The position numbers and the translations under genes are program-made. DNA of 64,000 bases from Halomonas faecis (lineage in GTDB: Bacteria; Pseudomonadota; Gammaproteobacteria; Pseudomonadales; Halomonadaceae): assembly GCF_010993975.1 (NCBI RefSeq), contig NZ_JAACZO010000043.1, positions 1-64,000 of the forward strand, given 5' to 3'. The notes beneath the pieces are model-generated. The model was not told the DNA's origin. It saw only the letters and a list, made by a program, of their open reading frames with translations, and did not search any database. Positions 16,867-25,520 of this stretch are shown here, one piece after another; the stretch's first letter is position 1; each line of letters begins with the position of its first letter.

Positions 16867-18164
16867 CGAGCGGAGCGCAGCGCTGGGCGCGTCGCCTGTA
16901 TTCGGCAGCCCTCTACCTCTTGGCACCGCTGATCTGGCAGCGGGTGTGGCGTGAGCAAGTGCCCACTCGCTCTCGCAGGGAGCGGCTCGGCTTGATTCCT
17001 GCGGACCCCGCGCAAGAGCGTCGGATCTGGTTGCACTGCGCCTCCGTCGGCGAAGTGCTGGCGGCCCGCCCGTTGATCGTGGCGCTGCACGAGCGCTATC
17101 CACATCACCATTTGGTCATCACGACGATGACCGCCACTGGCGCCGAGCGGGTAGCGGCGATCGCCCGAGAACTCACGGCCACCGCATCCGGCGGCAAGGT
17201 GAGCCATCACTTCGTGCCCCTCGACTTCCCGGGAGCGGCACGGCGCTTTCTCGCGCGGCTACGCCCGGAGCTGGCGTTGTTGTTCGAGACGGAGCTATGG
17301 CCCAACCTGATTGCCGGCTGCAGTCGAGCCGGCGTGCCAGTGGCAGTGGTCAACGGGCGCCTGTCGTCGCGGGCCTTTCGGCGTTACTGGCGCATTCGGC
17401 CGCTACTGGCGGATGCGCTAGCCCGAGTCGACTGGCTGGCCGCCAAGTCCCGGACCGATGCCGGGCGCTTCCGGCGTCTCGGTATGCCGGCCGCACGCAC
17501 GACGGTCGTTGGCTCGCTGAAGTTCGACCTGGAGGTGTCGGCACAGCAGCTGGCCGCGAGCCAGCAGCTGTGCCAGGCGCTGGGGCCGCGTCCGGTATGG
17601 ATCGCCGGCTCGACGCACCCGGGTGAAGAAACGATCCTGCTCGAGGTGCAGTCGCGGCTGCGTCAACACTACCCCACTGCTCTGCTGATTCTCGTCCCAC
17701 GCCATCCCCAGCGCTTTGGCGAGGTGGCGAAGCAGTGCGGCGACCGCGGCCTTCCGCTCGCCCGGCGCTCGCTGGGTGAATGGCCCGAGGCGTGCACTGC
17801 CGTCTATCTGGGCGATACCATGGGGGAGCTGCTCACCCTTTACGGGGCCGCGGACCTTGCCTTCGTGGGCGGAAGCCTGGTGCCGGTCGGCGGACATAAC
17901 TTGCTCGAGCCCGCTGCCATGGGCGTACCGGTACTTAGCGGGCCGGCGTTGGCCAACTTCAGTGACATTGCCGATGAGCTGCGCCAGGCCCGGGCGCTGG
18001 TGGAGGTGGCCAACGGTGAGGCTCTGAGCGAGGTGCTGCTACGCCTGTTCGACGACGAGCCGGAGCGCCACCGCCTGGCGGAAGCCGGACAGGCGGTGGT
18101 GGCGGCCAACCGCGGGGCGCTGACGCGCACCATGGAAGGCCTTGAGGCGATACTCCGGGAGTGA
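16863..18164 (+). CDS. waaA: 3-deoxy-D-manno-octulosonic acid transferase
   Basis: WaaA (KdtA) transfers Kdo from CMP-Kdo to lipid IVA at the inner membrane. It is a GT30 enzyme of 433 residues with an N-terminal membrane anchor ([16 protein letters not shown]), the RRERLGL motif, [29 protein letters not shown] and [19 protein letters not shown]. Because kdkA and an OpsX-type enzyme are beside it, this WaaA may be monofunctional (one Kdo) as in Haemophilus; that is inference. It converges with rpiA. GAGTGA (18159) and TCACTC (18173) could form a weak shared terminator. Confidence 0.95.
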   Translation: MTSGAQRWARRLYSAALYLLAPLIWQRVWREQVPTRSRRERLGLIPADPAQERRIWLHCASVGEVLAARPLIVALHERYPHHHLVITTMTATGAERVAAIARELTATASGGKVSHHFVPLDFPGAARRFLARLRPELALLFETELWPNLIAGCSRAGVPVAVVNGRLSSRAFRRYWRIRPLLADALARVDWLAAKSRTDAGRFRRLGMPAARTTVVGSLKFDLEVSAQQLAASQQLCQALGPRPVWIAGSTHPGEETILLEVQSRLRQHYPTALLILVPRHPQRFGEVAKQCGDRGLPLARRSLGEWPEACTAVYLGDTMGELLTLYGAADLAFVGGSLVPVGGHNLLEPAAMGVPVLSGPALANFSDIADELRQARALVEVANGEALSEVLLRLFDDEPERHRLAEAGQAVVAANRGALTRTMEGLEAILRE

Positions 18165-18176
18165 GGGAGCACTCAC

Positions 18177-18851
18177 TCACGCCGGAGTGGTACGCTCCAC
18201 GCCCTGCTCGGTACCGAGCAGGAGTACATCGGCGCCGCGCGCGGCGAACAGGCCGTTGGTGACCACGCCGACGATAGCGTTGAGCCGCGCCTCCATGGTC
18301 AGCGGATCGTCGATCGGAAAGTCGTAACAGTCCAGTATCTGGTTGCCGTTGTCGGTGACCACGCCCTCGCGATAGACGGGGTCGGCGCCGAGCCTGACCA
18401 GCTCGCGGGCCACGTAGGAGCGCGCCATGGGAATCACTTCAACCGGCAGCGGGAACTCGCCCAGTCGCTCGACGCGCTTGGAGGCGTCGACGATGCAGAT
18501 GAAGCGTTCGGCGCAGGCGGCGACGATCTTTTCGCGGGTGAGTGCGCCGCCGCCGCCCTTGATTAAATGTAGGTGAGCGTTCACTTCGTCGGCGCCGTCG
18601 ATGTAGAAAGGCACGGTGCCTACGCTGTTGAGCTCGAAGACCTCGATGCCATGGCCGCGCAGGCGCTCGGCGCTGGCCTCGGAACTGGCCACGGCACCGC
18701 GGAAGTCGTCGCGAAGCGGGGCCAGGCGGTCGATGAAACGGTTGGCGGTCGAGCCGGTACCGATGCCAAGCACGCTGTCGCGTTCCAGGCGTGGGCGGAT
18801 TTCGTCGATGGCGGCTGCAGCCACGGCGTCCTTGAGTTCGTCCTGGGTCAT
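18177..18851 (-). CDS. rpiA: Ribose-5-phosphate isomerase A
   Basis: RpiA interconverts ribulose-5-phosphate and ribose-5-phosphate in the pentose phosphate pathway. The 224-residue protein has the phosphate loop [13 protein letters not shown] (29-41), DGADEVN (85-91) and the catalytic [11 protein letters not shown] (98-108) with E107. It is divergent from ilvA, as in some pseudomonads, and converges with waaA with only 12 bp between stops. Confidence 0.96.
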   Translation of the reverse strand: MTQDELKDAVAAAAIDEIRPRLERDSVLGIGTGSTANRFIDRLAPLRDDFRGAVASSEASAERLRGHGIEVFELNSVGTVPFYIDGADEVNAHLHLIKGGGGALTREKIVAACAERFICIVDASKRVERLGEFPLPVEVIPMARSYVARELVRLGADPVYREGVVTDNGNQILDCYDFPIDDPLTMEARLNAIVGVVTNGLFAARGADVLLLGTEQGVERTTPA

Positions 18852-18889
18852 CTCTTGCTCGCTGTCGGGTGGGTGGCGGATGCGCCGCC

Positions 18890-18895
18890 ATTATA
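18890..18895 (-). promoter_or_regulatory. Candidate -10 element of rpiA
   Basis: A perfect TATAAT on the minus strand lies 38 bp upstream of the rpiA start. No good -35 hexamer is seen at the right distance. The remaining bases to 19102, the ilvA leader, show no clear promoter or riboswitch. Confidence 0.45.
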
Positions 18896-19102
18896 GGCCA
18901 GTTGCGTCGCCACTGCCGGCAGGGCAAATGTAGCGCCCAGGGAGGAGTTCACAGCGCCTCTTCGCAGACCTGTCTACGGATCAGTCCAAGAGACAAGCCA
19001 ATTGCATTCGCCCTGCACTGTCGGGCGGCGGCTGGACGCGGGGGCTGCCGGGATGCTACCAATAGGGATTTCCCTTCCGCGCCATCTCTCTGGAACCTCA
19101 GG

Positions 19103-20617
19103 ATGCTCGAAGCCACCGTCAAGAAAATTCTCCAGGCCCGGGTCTACGAAGCCGCCCGGGAAACGCCGATATCCCCGGCCCCTTTTCTGTCGCGGCGCTT
19201 CAATAACCAGATCCTCATCAAGCGCGAAGACCTGCAGCCAGTCCACTCCTTCAAGATTCGTGGCGCCTACAACAAGATGGCGCAGCTCACCGACGAGCAG
19301 AAGTCCAAAGGCGTGATCGCCGCCTCGGCGGGCAACCATGCCCAGGGGCTGGCGATGGCGGCCAAGCTGATGGGCGTCAAGGCGGTGATCGTCATGCCGC
19401 GCATCACGCCGGACATCAAGGTCCAGGCGGTACGCGCCCGCGGTGCCCGGGTGGTGCTCAAGGGCGATGCCTTCTCGGCGGCCGCCGAACATGCCCAGGA
19501 GCTGATTCGCGAGCACGGCTACACCTACATTCCGCCGTTCGACGATATCGACGTGATTGCCGGGCAAGGCACCATTGGCATGGAGATTCTCCACCAGCAT
19601 GGCGGCAATCTGGACGCCATCTTCGTGCCGGTCGGCGGTGGCGGGCTGATTGCCGGGGTGGCGGCCTACGTCAAGTACCTGCGCCCCGAAATCAAGATCG
19701 TCGGCGTCGAGTCCGAAGACAGCGCCTGCCTCAAGGCAGCGCTCGATGCCGGCGAGCGGGTGGTGCTGGATCAGGTGGGCGTGTTCGCCGAAGGCGTGGC
19801 CGTGGCGCAGATCGGCGAAGTGCCCTTCTCGATCATTCGCGAGCTGGTCGACGAGGTGATCACCGTCAATACCGACGAGATGTGTGCGGCGGTCAAGGAC
19901 ATCTTCGACGATACTCGTGCGGTATCCGAAACCTCCGGCGCCCTGTCGCTGGCGGGGCTCAAGAAATACGTCCAGCAGACGGGTGCCGAAGGCCAGACGC
20001 TGCTGTGCATCAATTCCGGTGCCAATACCAATTTCGATCGCCTGCAGCACATCGCTGAGCGTACCGAACTCGGCGAGCAGCGCGAGGCGATCCTCGCGGT
20101 GACCATCCCCGAGCGGCCCGGCAGTTTCAAGAAGTTCTGCAAGACCATCGGCAAGCGCATGGTGACCGAGTTCAACTATCGCTATGCCGATCCGCAGGCC
20201 GCACACATCTTCGTCGGCGTACAGGTCAAGCCCGGCGGCGACGATCGGCAAAGCGTCATCGACAAGCTCCACGATGCCGGTTATCCGGTGGAGGATCTGA
20301 CCGATAACGAGCTGGCCAAGCTGCATATCCGCCACCTGGGTGGCGGTCGCCCCAAGGAACACTTCGACGAGGAAGTCTACCGCTTCGAGTTTCCCGAGCG
20401 GCCGGGCGCGCTGATGAATTTCCTGACTCACCTGCCCCAGGACTGGAACATTTCGTTGTTCCACTATCGCAATCACGGTGCGGCCTATGGTCGCGTGCTG
20501 GTAGGCATGCAGGTGCCCAATGGCGATCGCGCCCACGTCGAAGAGTACTTCGATGCCATCGGTTATCGCTACTGGAAGGAGACCGACAACGCCGCCTATC
20601 GCCTTTTCATGGCGTGA
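19103..20617 (+). CDS. ilvA: Threonine ammonia-lyase, biosynthetic
   Basis: IlvA deaminates threonine to 2-oxobutanoate, the first step of isoleucine synthesis, and is normally inhibited by isoleucine. The 504 residues comprise a PLP fold (about 1-330) with the Schiff-base lysine K51 in SFKIRGAYN, SAGNHAQG, and the glycine-rich VGGGGLIAG, followed by two ACT-like regulatory domains (about 335-504). This is the biosynthetic, not the short catabolic, form. The start at 19103 begins the conserved N terminus; upstream open codons have no similarity. The ribosome site is weak. Confidence 0.95.
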   Translation: MLEATVKKILQARVYEAARETPISPAPFLSRRFNNQILIKREDLQPVHSFKIRGAYNKMAQLTDEQKSKGVIAASAGNHAQGLAMAAKLMGVKAVIVMPRITPDIKVQAVRARGARVVLKGDAFSAAAEHAQELIREHGYTYIPPFDDIDVIAGQGTIGMEILHQHGGNLDAIFVPVGGGGLIAGVAAYVKYLRPEIKIVGVESEDSACLKAALDAGERVVLDQVGVFAEGVAVAQIGEVPFSIIRELVDEVITVNTDEMCAAVKDIFDDTRAVSETSGALSLAGLKKYVQQTGAEGQTLLCINSGANTNFDRLQHIAERTELGEQREAILAVTIPERPGSFKKFCKTIGKRMVTEFNYRYADPQAAHIFVGVQVKPGGDDRQSVIDKLHDAGYPVEDLTDNELAKLHIRHLGGGRPKEHFDEEVYRFEFPERPGALMNFLTHLPQDWNISLFHYRNHGAAYGRVLVGMQVPNGDRAHVEEYFDAIGYRYWKETDNAAYRLFMA

Positions 20618-20698
20618 AACGGCTGGAAGTGAACGTTGACTCACGTCAAACGTCAGAAATGACGCGTCTTTCTTGGATTGATTGCGGCCTGAGAACGG

Positions 20699-20728
20699 TT
20701 GTCAGTGCGCTACCGCTGGCACTATAGT
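20699..20728 (+). promoter_or_regulatory. Sigma70-type promoter of the 31-aa peptide gene
   Basis: TTGTCA at 20699 and TATAGT at 20723 are 18 bp apart and would start transcription near 20735, about 55 bp before the small ORF. Confidence 0.65.
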
Positions 20729-20788
20729 CGGCGTTGGTTACAGCCATTCATACAACCGTCAGTCTCAATCGTCGTTCAGGAGTGAATC

Positions 20789-20884
20789 ATGAGGCGAAAA
20801 CCCGATCTGGTCATGGCACTGGTGCTGGCCTTCGGCATCGGTGTGGTGGTGACAGGCTATGCTCAGGCACTGGTGGGAAGTTGA
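20789..20884 (+). CDS. 31-residue single-span membrane peptide
   Basis: A short frame encodes MRRKPDLVMALVLAFGIGVV and then VTGYAQALVGS: a basic N terminus followed by one hydrophobic span of about 20 residues. The ATG has AGGAG 6 bp upstream (20778-20782), a sigma70-type promoter before it and a hairpin terminator after it, so it is a self-contained transcription unit. I do not recognise the family. Like other small membrane peptides it may bind and adjust a larger inner-membrane protein. Confidence 0.65.
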   Translation: MRRKPDLVMALVLAFGIGVVVTGYAQALVGS

Positions 20885-20920
20885 TCCGGGAAGCAGTGCC
20901 ATGACCAGAAGTGCAGAAAG

Positions 20921-20950
20921 AGCGGGCCGGTGCATCTGCATCGGCCCGCT
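20921..20950. terminator. Bidirectional hairpin terminator between the small peptide gene and ygfA
   Basis: Arms 20921-20933 and 20938-20950 form a 13-bp stem, with one G-U pair, closed by a 4-base loop. T-rich sequence follows on the minus strand (CTTTCT) and less so on the plus strand. It lies between two converging genes. Confidence 0.7.
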
Positions 20951-20955
20951 TGCAT

Positions 20956-21582
20956 TCAGGGGTGGATGGTACGCCGATCGCTGACGATGGCGTCCAACGG
21001 CACGTCCCAGGGGGCGGCGGGTAGCCTCTCCACTCGCTGGCACTCGTGGGCCAGGCCGATCAGTGTTGGGCGCGGACCGGTACGGCGAGTGAATGCCAGG
21101 CTGCGATCATAGAAGCCGCCGCCCATGCCCAGTCGGTTGCCCTGAGCATCGAAGCCCACCAGCGGCAGCAGGATCAGGTCCAGCGTCCAGGCCGGCTGCC
21201 GTCGTGCGCGGTGGGCGCCGTGACGGGCTTCGGGCTCGGGAATGCCGAAACGGTTGCGCCGCATGGGCGTGTCGCGATGGTAATGCACGAACCACAGAGC
21301 ATTATCGGAGAGCGGCCTGAGTACCGGTAGATAGATCCGGGCGCCACGGCGGCGTAGCCAGGGAATCAGGGGTTGGGGATCGATCTCGCCGTCGTTGGGC
21401 AGGTAGAGCGCCACGCGGCGGGCGCGCTTCACCTCGGGGAGCCGGCGCAGTCGGTGGCACAGCGCTTCGGCAGCCAGGCGCCGTTGTCGTGTGCTGAGCG
21501 TTCGGCGTCGGCGACGCAGTTCACGGCGTAGCCGTCGGCGTGACTCGGCTGTGTGGGTATCACGGTCGAAGGTCGCGCGCAT
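20956..21582 (-). CDS. ygfA: 5-formyltetrahydrofolate cyclo-ligase
   Basis: This enzyme (MTHFS) converts 5-formyl-THF to 5,10-methenyl-THF with ATP. The 208-residue protein has the basic N-terminal R-R-E-L-R-R-R-R-R-x-L segment, NDGEIDPQPL and the signature PLVGFDAQGNRLGMGGGFYDR. I use the ATG at 21582; a TTG three codons upstream (21591) runs into the 6S RNA. The order zapA - 6S RNA - ygfA is the conserved arrangement in gammaproteobacteria, where ygfA is transcribed behind 6S RNA. Confidence 0.93.
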   Translation of the reverse strand: MRATFDRDTHTAESRRRLRRELRRRRRTLSTRQRRLAAEALCHRLRRLPEVKRARRVALYLPNDGEIDPQPLIPWLRRRGARIYLPVLRPLSDNALWFVHYHRDTPMRRNRFGIPEPEARHGAHRARRQPAWTLDLILLPLVGFDAQGNRLGMGGGFYDRSLAFTRRTGPRPTLIGLAHECQRVERLPAAPWDVPLDAIVSDRRTIHP

Positions 21583-21591
21583 GATGGGCAA

Positions 21592-21775
21592 GGTTCCCCA
21601 GAGTGCCGCTGTCGTTGTGGCCCTTGAACCCTTGGTTCAAGGTGGGTGGCCGCAGCCGAACCGTCAGGCTTTCCGTCGCACGGACATGCACACGGGTCCG
21701 GCTAGCCGTTGGCCGCCCTGGGTATTGCTCATAGGCTCGAGGGACTATAACGACTGGCCAACACCCCAGGGAACG
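21592..21775 (-). ncRNA. ssrS: 6S RNA
   Basis: The minus strand between zapA and ygfA holds a 6S RNA of about 184 nt. The ends (21762-21774 and 21593-21605) pair over 13 positions with only Watson-Crick and G-U pairs. The blocks TGTTGGCCAGTCG near the 5' end and CACCTTGAACCAAGGGTTCA in the 3' half match what I recall of pseudomonad 6S RNA. 6S RNA mimics an open promoter and binds sigma70 RNA polymerase in stationary phase. The exact ends are estimated from the terminal stem. Confidence 0.92.
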
Positions 21776-21811
21776 TTTTCATCCTAACAGAGCCAGTGAT
21801 GGCGTCCAATG

Positions 21812-22117
21812 TCATTGCGCACGGCGGTCGGCATCTTCCAGTGCCTGGGCCAGGCGTTCGCTGAGGCGGTCCAGGGTGCGTTCGCCGTCGCGCCGTTCCT
21901 CCAGGGTTTCGAGCAGTTCGTGGGTGATGTTGAGTGCGGCCATGATGGCGATGCGCTCATTGCCGAGCAACGAGTTCTGGGCATGAATGCCATGCATGGC
22001 GCGGTCGAGGTAGCGGGCGGCGCGGTCGAGCTTGTGTTCCTCGCCCGGTTCGCAGGCAATGGTGTAGTGGCGGCCCAGCAGGTTGATCTCGGCGGTCGGC
22101 CGGGAGGCGTCGCTCAT
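21812..22117 (-). CDS. zapA: Cell division protein ZapA
   Basis: ZapA stabilises FtsZ filaments at the division ring. The 101-residue protein has an N-terminal domain with VNLLGR-type motif INLLGRHYTIACEPGEE and LDRAARYLDRAM, then a C-terminal coiled coil (about 65-101, LETLEERRDGERTLDRLSE). I chose the ATG at 22117; upstream codons are not ZapA-like. It is followed by 6S RNA and ygfA and is divergent from ygfB, as in E. coli. Confidence 0.92.
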   Translation of the reverse strand: MSDASRPTAEINLLGRHYTIACEPGEEHKLDRAARYLDRAMHGIHAQNSLLGNERIAIMAALNITHELLETLEERRDGERTLDRLSERLAQALEDADRRAQ

Positions 22118-22194
22118 GGCAGGCTCCGGTGTCGAGGGAGTGGCGCGATGCGGTACCATCCGGATTGATAGAATGGCGCAGCCGGCCAATCGCC

Positions 22195-22224
22195 ACTATA
22201 AGAGAGCCGTTTGCAACCGGTCAA
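22195..22224 (-). promoter_or_regulatory. Sigma70-type promoter of zapA-ssrS-ygfA
   Basis: On the minus strand TTGACC (22224-22219) and TATAGT (22200-22195) are 18 bp apart, about 80 bp upstream of the zapA start. It can serve the whole zapA, 6S RNA, ygfA unit. Confidence 0.65.
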
Positions 22225-22294
22225 CGCATTGCTCAGGCCACGCCGGCCTGCCGCCATCGCCGCTTTTCCCACCGCTGCCAACCAGGAACCCGTG

Positions 22295-22873
22295 ATGTCT
22301 CCGATTGACGAACGCCCGGACTTCTCGACCATCGCCGACCTCTTCCTGCTCCACGGCAGTCTGCAGTCGCCGGCCTTTCTCGACGGTCGCCTGTGTGCCG
22401 CCCTGGCGCTCAGCGACCTCGATGCCGATGCCTGGCTTGAGAGCGTGTGCCTGGGGCTGGGGGTCGAACAGCCACGGGATCGCGACAGTGCCGCGACGTT
22501 GCTGGCCTGGCGCCGCCATACCCTCGAAGCCCTGGCCGACAGCTCGCTGGACTACGAACCGCTGCTGCCCGACGAGCTTTACTCGCTGGCCGAGCGCGCG
22601 CGGGGGCTATCCGAGTGGACCCAGGGGTTCCTCGAAGTGCTCGACGAGGTCGGTGATGCCAATCGCCAGGGTTGGTCGGCAGCGTTGACCGAGGCCGTCG
22701 AGGATCTCGGCGCAGTGGCGACGCTGGAGGTCGACCTCGATGACAGCGCCGAGAACGAGAACGATCTGTTCGCGCTGACCGAGCATGTGCGCATGGCGGC
22801 GATGCTGCTCTACACGGAACAGCATCCCGGCAAGCCCCAGGTCGAGAGCGTTGATACGCCCACTCATCATTGA
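22295..22873 (+). CDS. ygfB: UPF0149 family protein YgfB
   Basis: A 192-residue all-helical protein of the UPF0149/YgfB group, recognised by the N-terminal LLLHGSLQSPAFLDGRLCA-like block, the acidic helices and WTQGFLEVLDEVGDANRQGW. The biochemical role is not established; in Pseudomonas YgfB is tied to regulation of peptidoglycan-recycling and beta-lactam-response genes. It is encoded just before pepP, ubiH and ubiI, the conserved order in gammaproteobacteria, 33 bp ahead of pepP. The start is ATG 22295. Confidence 0.87.
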   Translation: MSPIDERPDFSTIADLFLLHGSLQSPAFLDGRLCAALALSDLDADAWLESVCLGLGVEQPRDRDSAATLLAWRRHTLEALADSSLDYEPLLPDELYSLAERARGLSEWTQGFLEVLDEVGDANRQGWSAALTEAVEDLGAVATLEVDLDDSAENENDLFALTEHVRMAAMLLYTEQHPGKPQVESVDTPTHH

Positions 22874-22906
22874 TCCTCTCCCCCATTTCACGTTCCAGGA
22901 GACGCC

Positions 22907-24244
22907 ATGCTGCCCGAGATCCTGCCCCGGCCTGCGGCGATCGGCAATGCCGAGTATCGTGACCGCCGTGCAACGCTGATGGCCGAACTACCCGCCGACA
23001 GCGCCGTACTGTTGCCGGGAGCGACGCTGGTCACGCGTTCGCGAGACAGCGAATACCCCTTTCGCCAGGCCAGCGACTTTCACTACCTTACCGGCTTTCC
23101 CGAGCCCGATGCTCTGCTGGTGCTGCTGCCGGGGCGTGCCGAGGGCGAGAGCGTGCTGTTCTGCCAGGACCGCGATCCGGCGCTCGAGACCTGGACGGGT
23201 ATCCGCCTGGGGGCCGAGGGTGCCAGGCGAGAACACGGCGTCGATCAGGCCTTCGAGAATGCCGAGCGCGAGGCGCGACTCGACGAGCTGCTCGATGGGC
23301 GCACCACGTGCTATCTGATGTTCGACGATGCCGATTCGCTGGCTCTGGCCCAGGCGGTACGCCATCGGCTGGCCGCCAGGGCGCGCCGAGGCGCACAGCC
23401 GCCGCTGGCCTTCGCCGACCTGGCGCCGCTGCTCCATGAACAGCGCTTGATCAAGAGTGCGGCCGAGCTCGAGCTGCTGCGCCATGCCGGTGCCATCTCC
23501 GCCCGTGCTCACTGCCGTGCCATGGCCGCGGCCCGTCCCGGTCTGGCCGAGTACCACCTGCAGGCCGAGCTGGAGCACGAATTCCACTGGCAAGGCGGCA
23601 GTGGCCCTGCCTATGCCAGCATCGTCGGTGGCGGCGCCAATGCCTGTGTGCTGCACTACGTGGAGAACCGCGCCCCGCTGCGCGACGGCGACTTGGTGCT
23701 GATCGATGCCGGTGCCGAATTCGACCTCTATGCCGGCGACATCACGCGTACCTTTCCGGTGGGCGGGCGTTTCACCGCGGCACAGCGGGAGCTCTACGCG
23801 GTAGTGCTGGAGGCCCAGGAGCGCGCGCTGGAGGCCGTACGTCCCGGCACCACCCTGGCGGCGATTCACGATGGCGTGGTGCGCCATCTCACCGCTGGAT
23901 TGGTTCATCTGGGGCTGCTCGATGGTGACGTGCAGGCGCGAATCGATGACGGCAGTATCAAGCGATTCTATCCGCACAGCACCTCTCACTGGCTGGGGCT
24001 GGACGTGCATGACGTGGGCGACTATCGGCGCGACGGCGAGCCCCGGCCGCTGACGCCGGGCATGGTCCTCACCGTCGAGCCGGGCCTCTACATCCCCGAT
24101 GATGACGACATTCAGGCCGCCTTTCGCGGCATCGGCATTCGCATCGAGGACGACATCGTCGTGACTGCCGAGGGTTGCGAGGTGCTCACCGCCGATGTGC
24201 CCAAGCAAGTGGCCGATATCGAAGCGCTGATGGACAACTTCTGA
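22907..24244 (+). CDS. pepP: Xaa-Pro aminopeptidase P
   Basis: PepP releases N-terminal residues ahead of proline. The 445-residue protein has the N-terminal AMP_N domain (YPFRQASDFHYLTGFPEPDA) and a pita-bread catalytic domain with dimetal ligands in LIDAGAEFDLYAGDITRTFP, HSTSHWLGLDVHD, TVEPGLYIP and GIRIEDDIVV. CAGGAG precedes the ATG. It is the second gene of the ygfB-pepP-ubiH-ubiI operon. Confidence 0.95.
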   Translation: MLPEILPRPAAIGNAEYRDRRATLMAELPADSAVLLPGATLVTRSRDSEYPFRQASDFHYLTGFPEPDALLVLLPGRAEGESVLFCQDRDPALETWTGIRLGAEGARREHGVDQAFENAEREARLDELLDGRTTCYLMFDDADSLALAQAVRHRLAARARRGAQPPLAFADLAPLLHEQRLIKSAAELELLRHAGAISARAHCRAMAAARPGLAEYHLQAELEHEFHWQGGSGPAYASIVGGGANACVLHYVENRAPLRDGDLVLIDAGAEFDLYAGDITRTFPVGGRFTAAQRELYAVVLEAQERALEAVRPGTTLAAIHDGVVRHLTAGLVHLGLLDGDVQARIDDGSIKRFYPHSTSHWLGLDVHDVGDYRRDGEPRPLTPGMVLTVEPGLYIPDDDDIQAAFRGIGIRIEDDIVVTAEGCEVLTADVPKQVADIEALMDNF

Positions 24245-24308
24245 CCGTGAACCGAGTTGGGTGCCATGCCGTTATGTAAATTACGTTACGCAATACAGGG
24301 GGCCCGCC

Positions 24309-25520
24309 ATGGCCGAGGCTGAACGGCAGACGGCGGATATCGCCATCGTGGGCGGTGGCCTGGTCGGAGCCAGTCTGGCCTGCGTGCTGGCGCCGCTGAT
24401 CGCACGTTACGCTCTGCGTGTGGCAGTGATCGAAGCCGCACCCATGAGCGAATCGGCGCAGAGTGCCTGGCAGCCCAGCTTCGATGCCCGCGCCAGTGCC
24501 ATTGCCGAAGGCTCCGCCCAACGCTTCCAGGCCATGGGCGTGTGGGAGGCCATGGCCGAACGAGCGGCAACGATCCGGCGTATTCATGTCAGCGAGCGAG
24601 GGCGGCTCGGGGCCACCCGGCTCAGTGCCGAAGACGTCGGTAGCGCAGCGCTGGGGCATGTCGTGCCCAATGCCTGGATGGGGCGGGTACTGCATCGCCG
24701 TCTGGCGGAGCTGCCGCTGACCTGGCACTGCCCGGCAAGCGTCGAGGGGATCGAACCAGGGGAGGCGGGCTACCGTCTGCGCCTATCCGACGGCAACGTC
24801 CTGCAGGCCGGCCTGACCGTGCTGGCCGACGGTGGCCGTTCCGGTCTCAAGGAGCGGTTGGGCATCGCCAGTCGCGAAGTGCCTTACGATCAGGTGGCGT
24901 TGATCGCCAACGTGGCGGTGAGCCGCCCCCATGGCGGTACCGCCTACGAACGCTTCACCCGCGAGGGGCCCATTGCCCTGCTGCCGCTGCCTGGCCAGCA
25001 GATGGCATTGGTGTGGACCCATGCCAAGGGGCGGGAGCAGGCCCGGCTGGCCCTGTCCGATGGCGATTTCCTGGAGGCGCTGCAGCGCGCCTTCGGCGAT
25101 CGAGCCGGGCGCTTTCGTCGGGTGGGCAGCCGTCACGCCTACCCGCTAACGCTGATCACCGCCCGCGAGACGATTCGGCCCGGTCTGGCGGTGCTGGGCA
25201 ATGCCGCCCATGCCCTGCATCCGGTGGCCGGCCAGGGCTTCAACCTGGCGCTGCGCGGGGTGACCGACCTGGTCGACACTCTGGGCGAAGCGCTGGCGGC
25301 GGGAGAAGCGCCGGGGGATCTGACCACACTGCAGGCGTTCGAGGCGCGACGTGCCAGTGACCGCGATGCCGTGACCCGCTTCAGCGATGCCCTGGTGCGC
25401 CTGTTCGACATCGACGACTTCCTGTTCTCGCATGCCCGGGCAGCCGGGCTCATCGGCCTCAACCTGTCCGGGCCGTTGCGCCGTGGCCTGGCCCGTCGTG
25501 CCATGGGCGTGGAGCGCTGA
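24309..25520 (+). CDS. ubiH: 2-octaprenyl-6-methoxyphenol hydroxylase
   Basis: UbiH is an FAD monooxygenase of aerobic ubiquinone synthesis. The 403-residue protein has the dinucleotide site IAIVGGGLVGAS (11-22), the middle DG motif (LADGGRSGLKERLG) and the flavin GD motif near [18 protein letters not shown], where the usual GDAAH is GNAAH. A pepP-proximal ATG upstream (24261) is less likely. It overlaps ubiI by 1 bp. Assignment of UbiH versus UbiI rests on gene order and FADxDGxxS-type motifs. Confidence 0.9.
   Translation: MAEAERQTADIAIVGGGLVGASLACVLAPLIARYALRVAVIEAAPMSESAQSAWQPSFDARASAIAEGSAQRFQAMGVWEAMAERAATIRRIHVSERGRLGATRLSAEDVGSAALGHVVPNAWMGRVLHRRLAELPLTWHCPASVEGIEPGEAGYRLRLSDGNVLQAGLTVLADGGRSGLKERLGIASREVPYDQVALIANVAVSRPHGGTAYERFTREGPIALLPLPGQQMALVWTHAKGREQARLALSDGDFLEALQRAFGDRAGRFRRVGSRHAYPLTLITARETIRPGLAVLGNAAHALHPVAGQGFNLALRGVTDLVDTLGEALAAGEAPGDLTTLQAFEARRASDRDAVTRFSDALVRLFDIDDFLFSHARAAGLIGLNLSGPLRRGLARRAMGVER

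Noticed and set aside
18974-20644. Long open frame on the minus strand, 556 codons, antisense to ilvA
   Set aside because: The opposite strand encodes unmistakable threonine deaminase; the antisense product has His/Asp/Gly-rich composition typical of high-GC shadow frames and no family pattern.
20641-20675. CGTCA-GAAA-TGACG hairpin after ilvA as terminator
   Set aside because: The stem is only 5 bp and the following T run is broken; too weak to call.
22988-24208. Open frame of 406 codons antisense to pepP
   Set aside because: It lies wholly within pepP and shows no domain motif or ribosome site.
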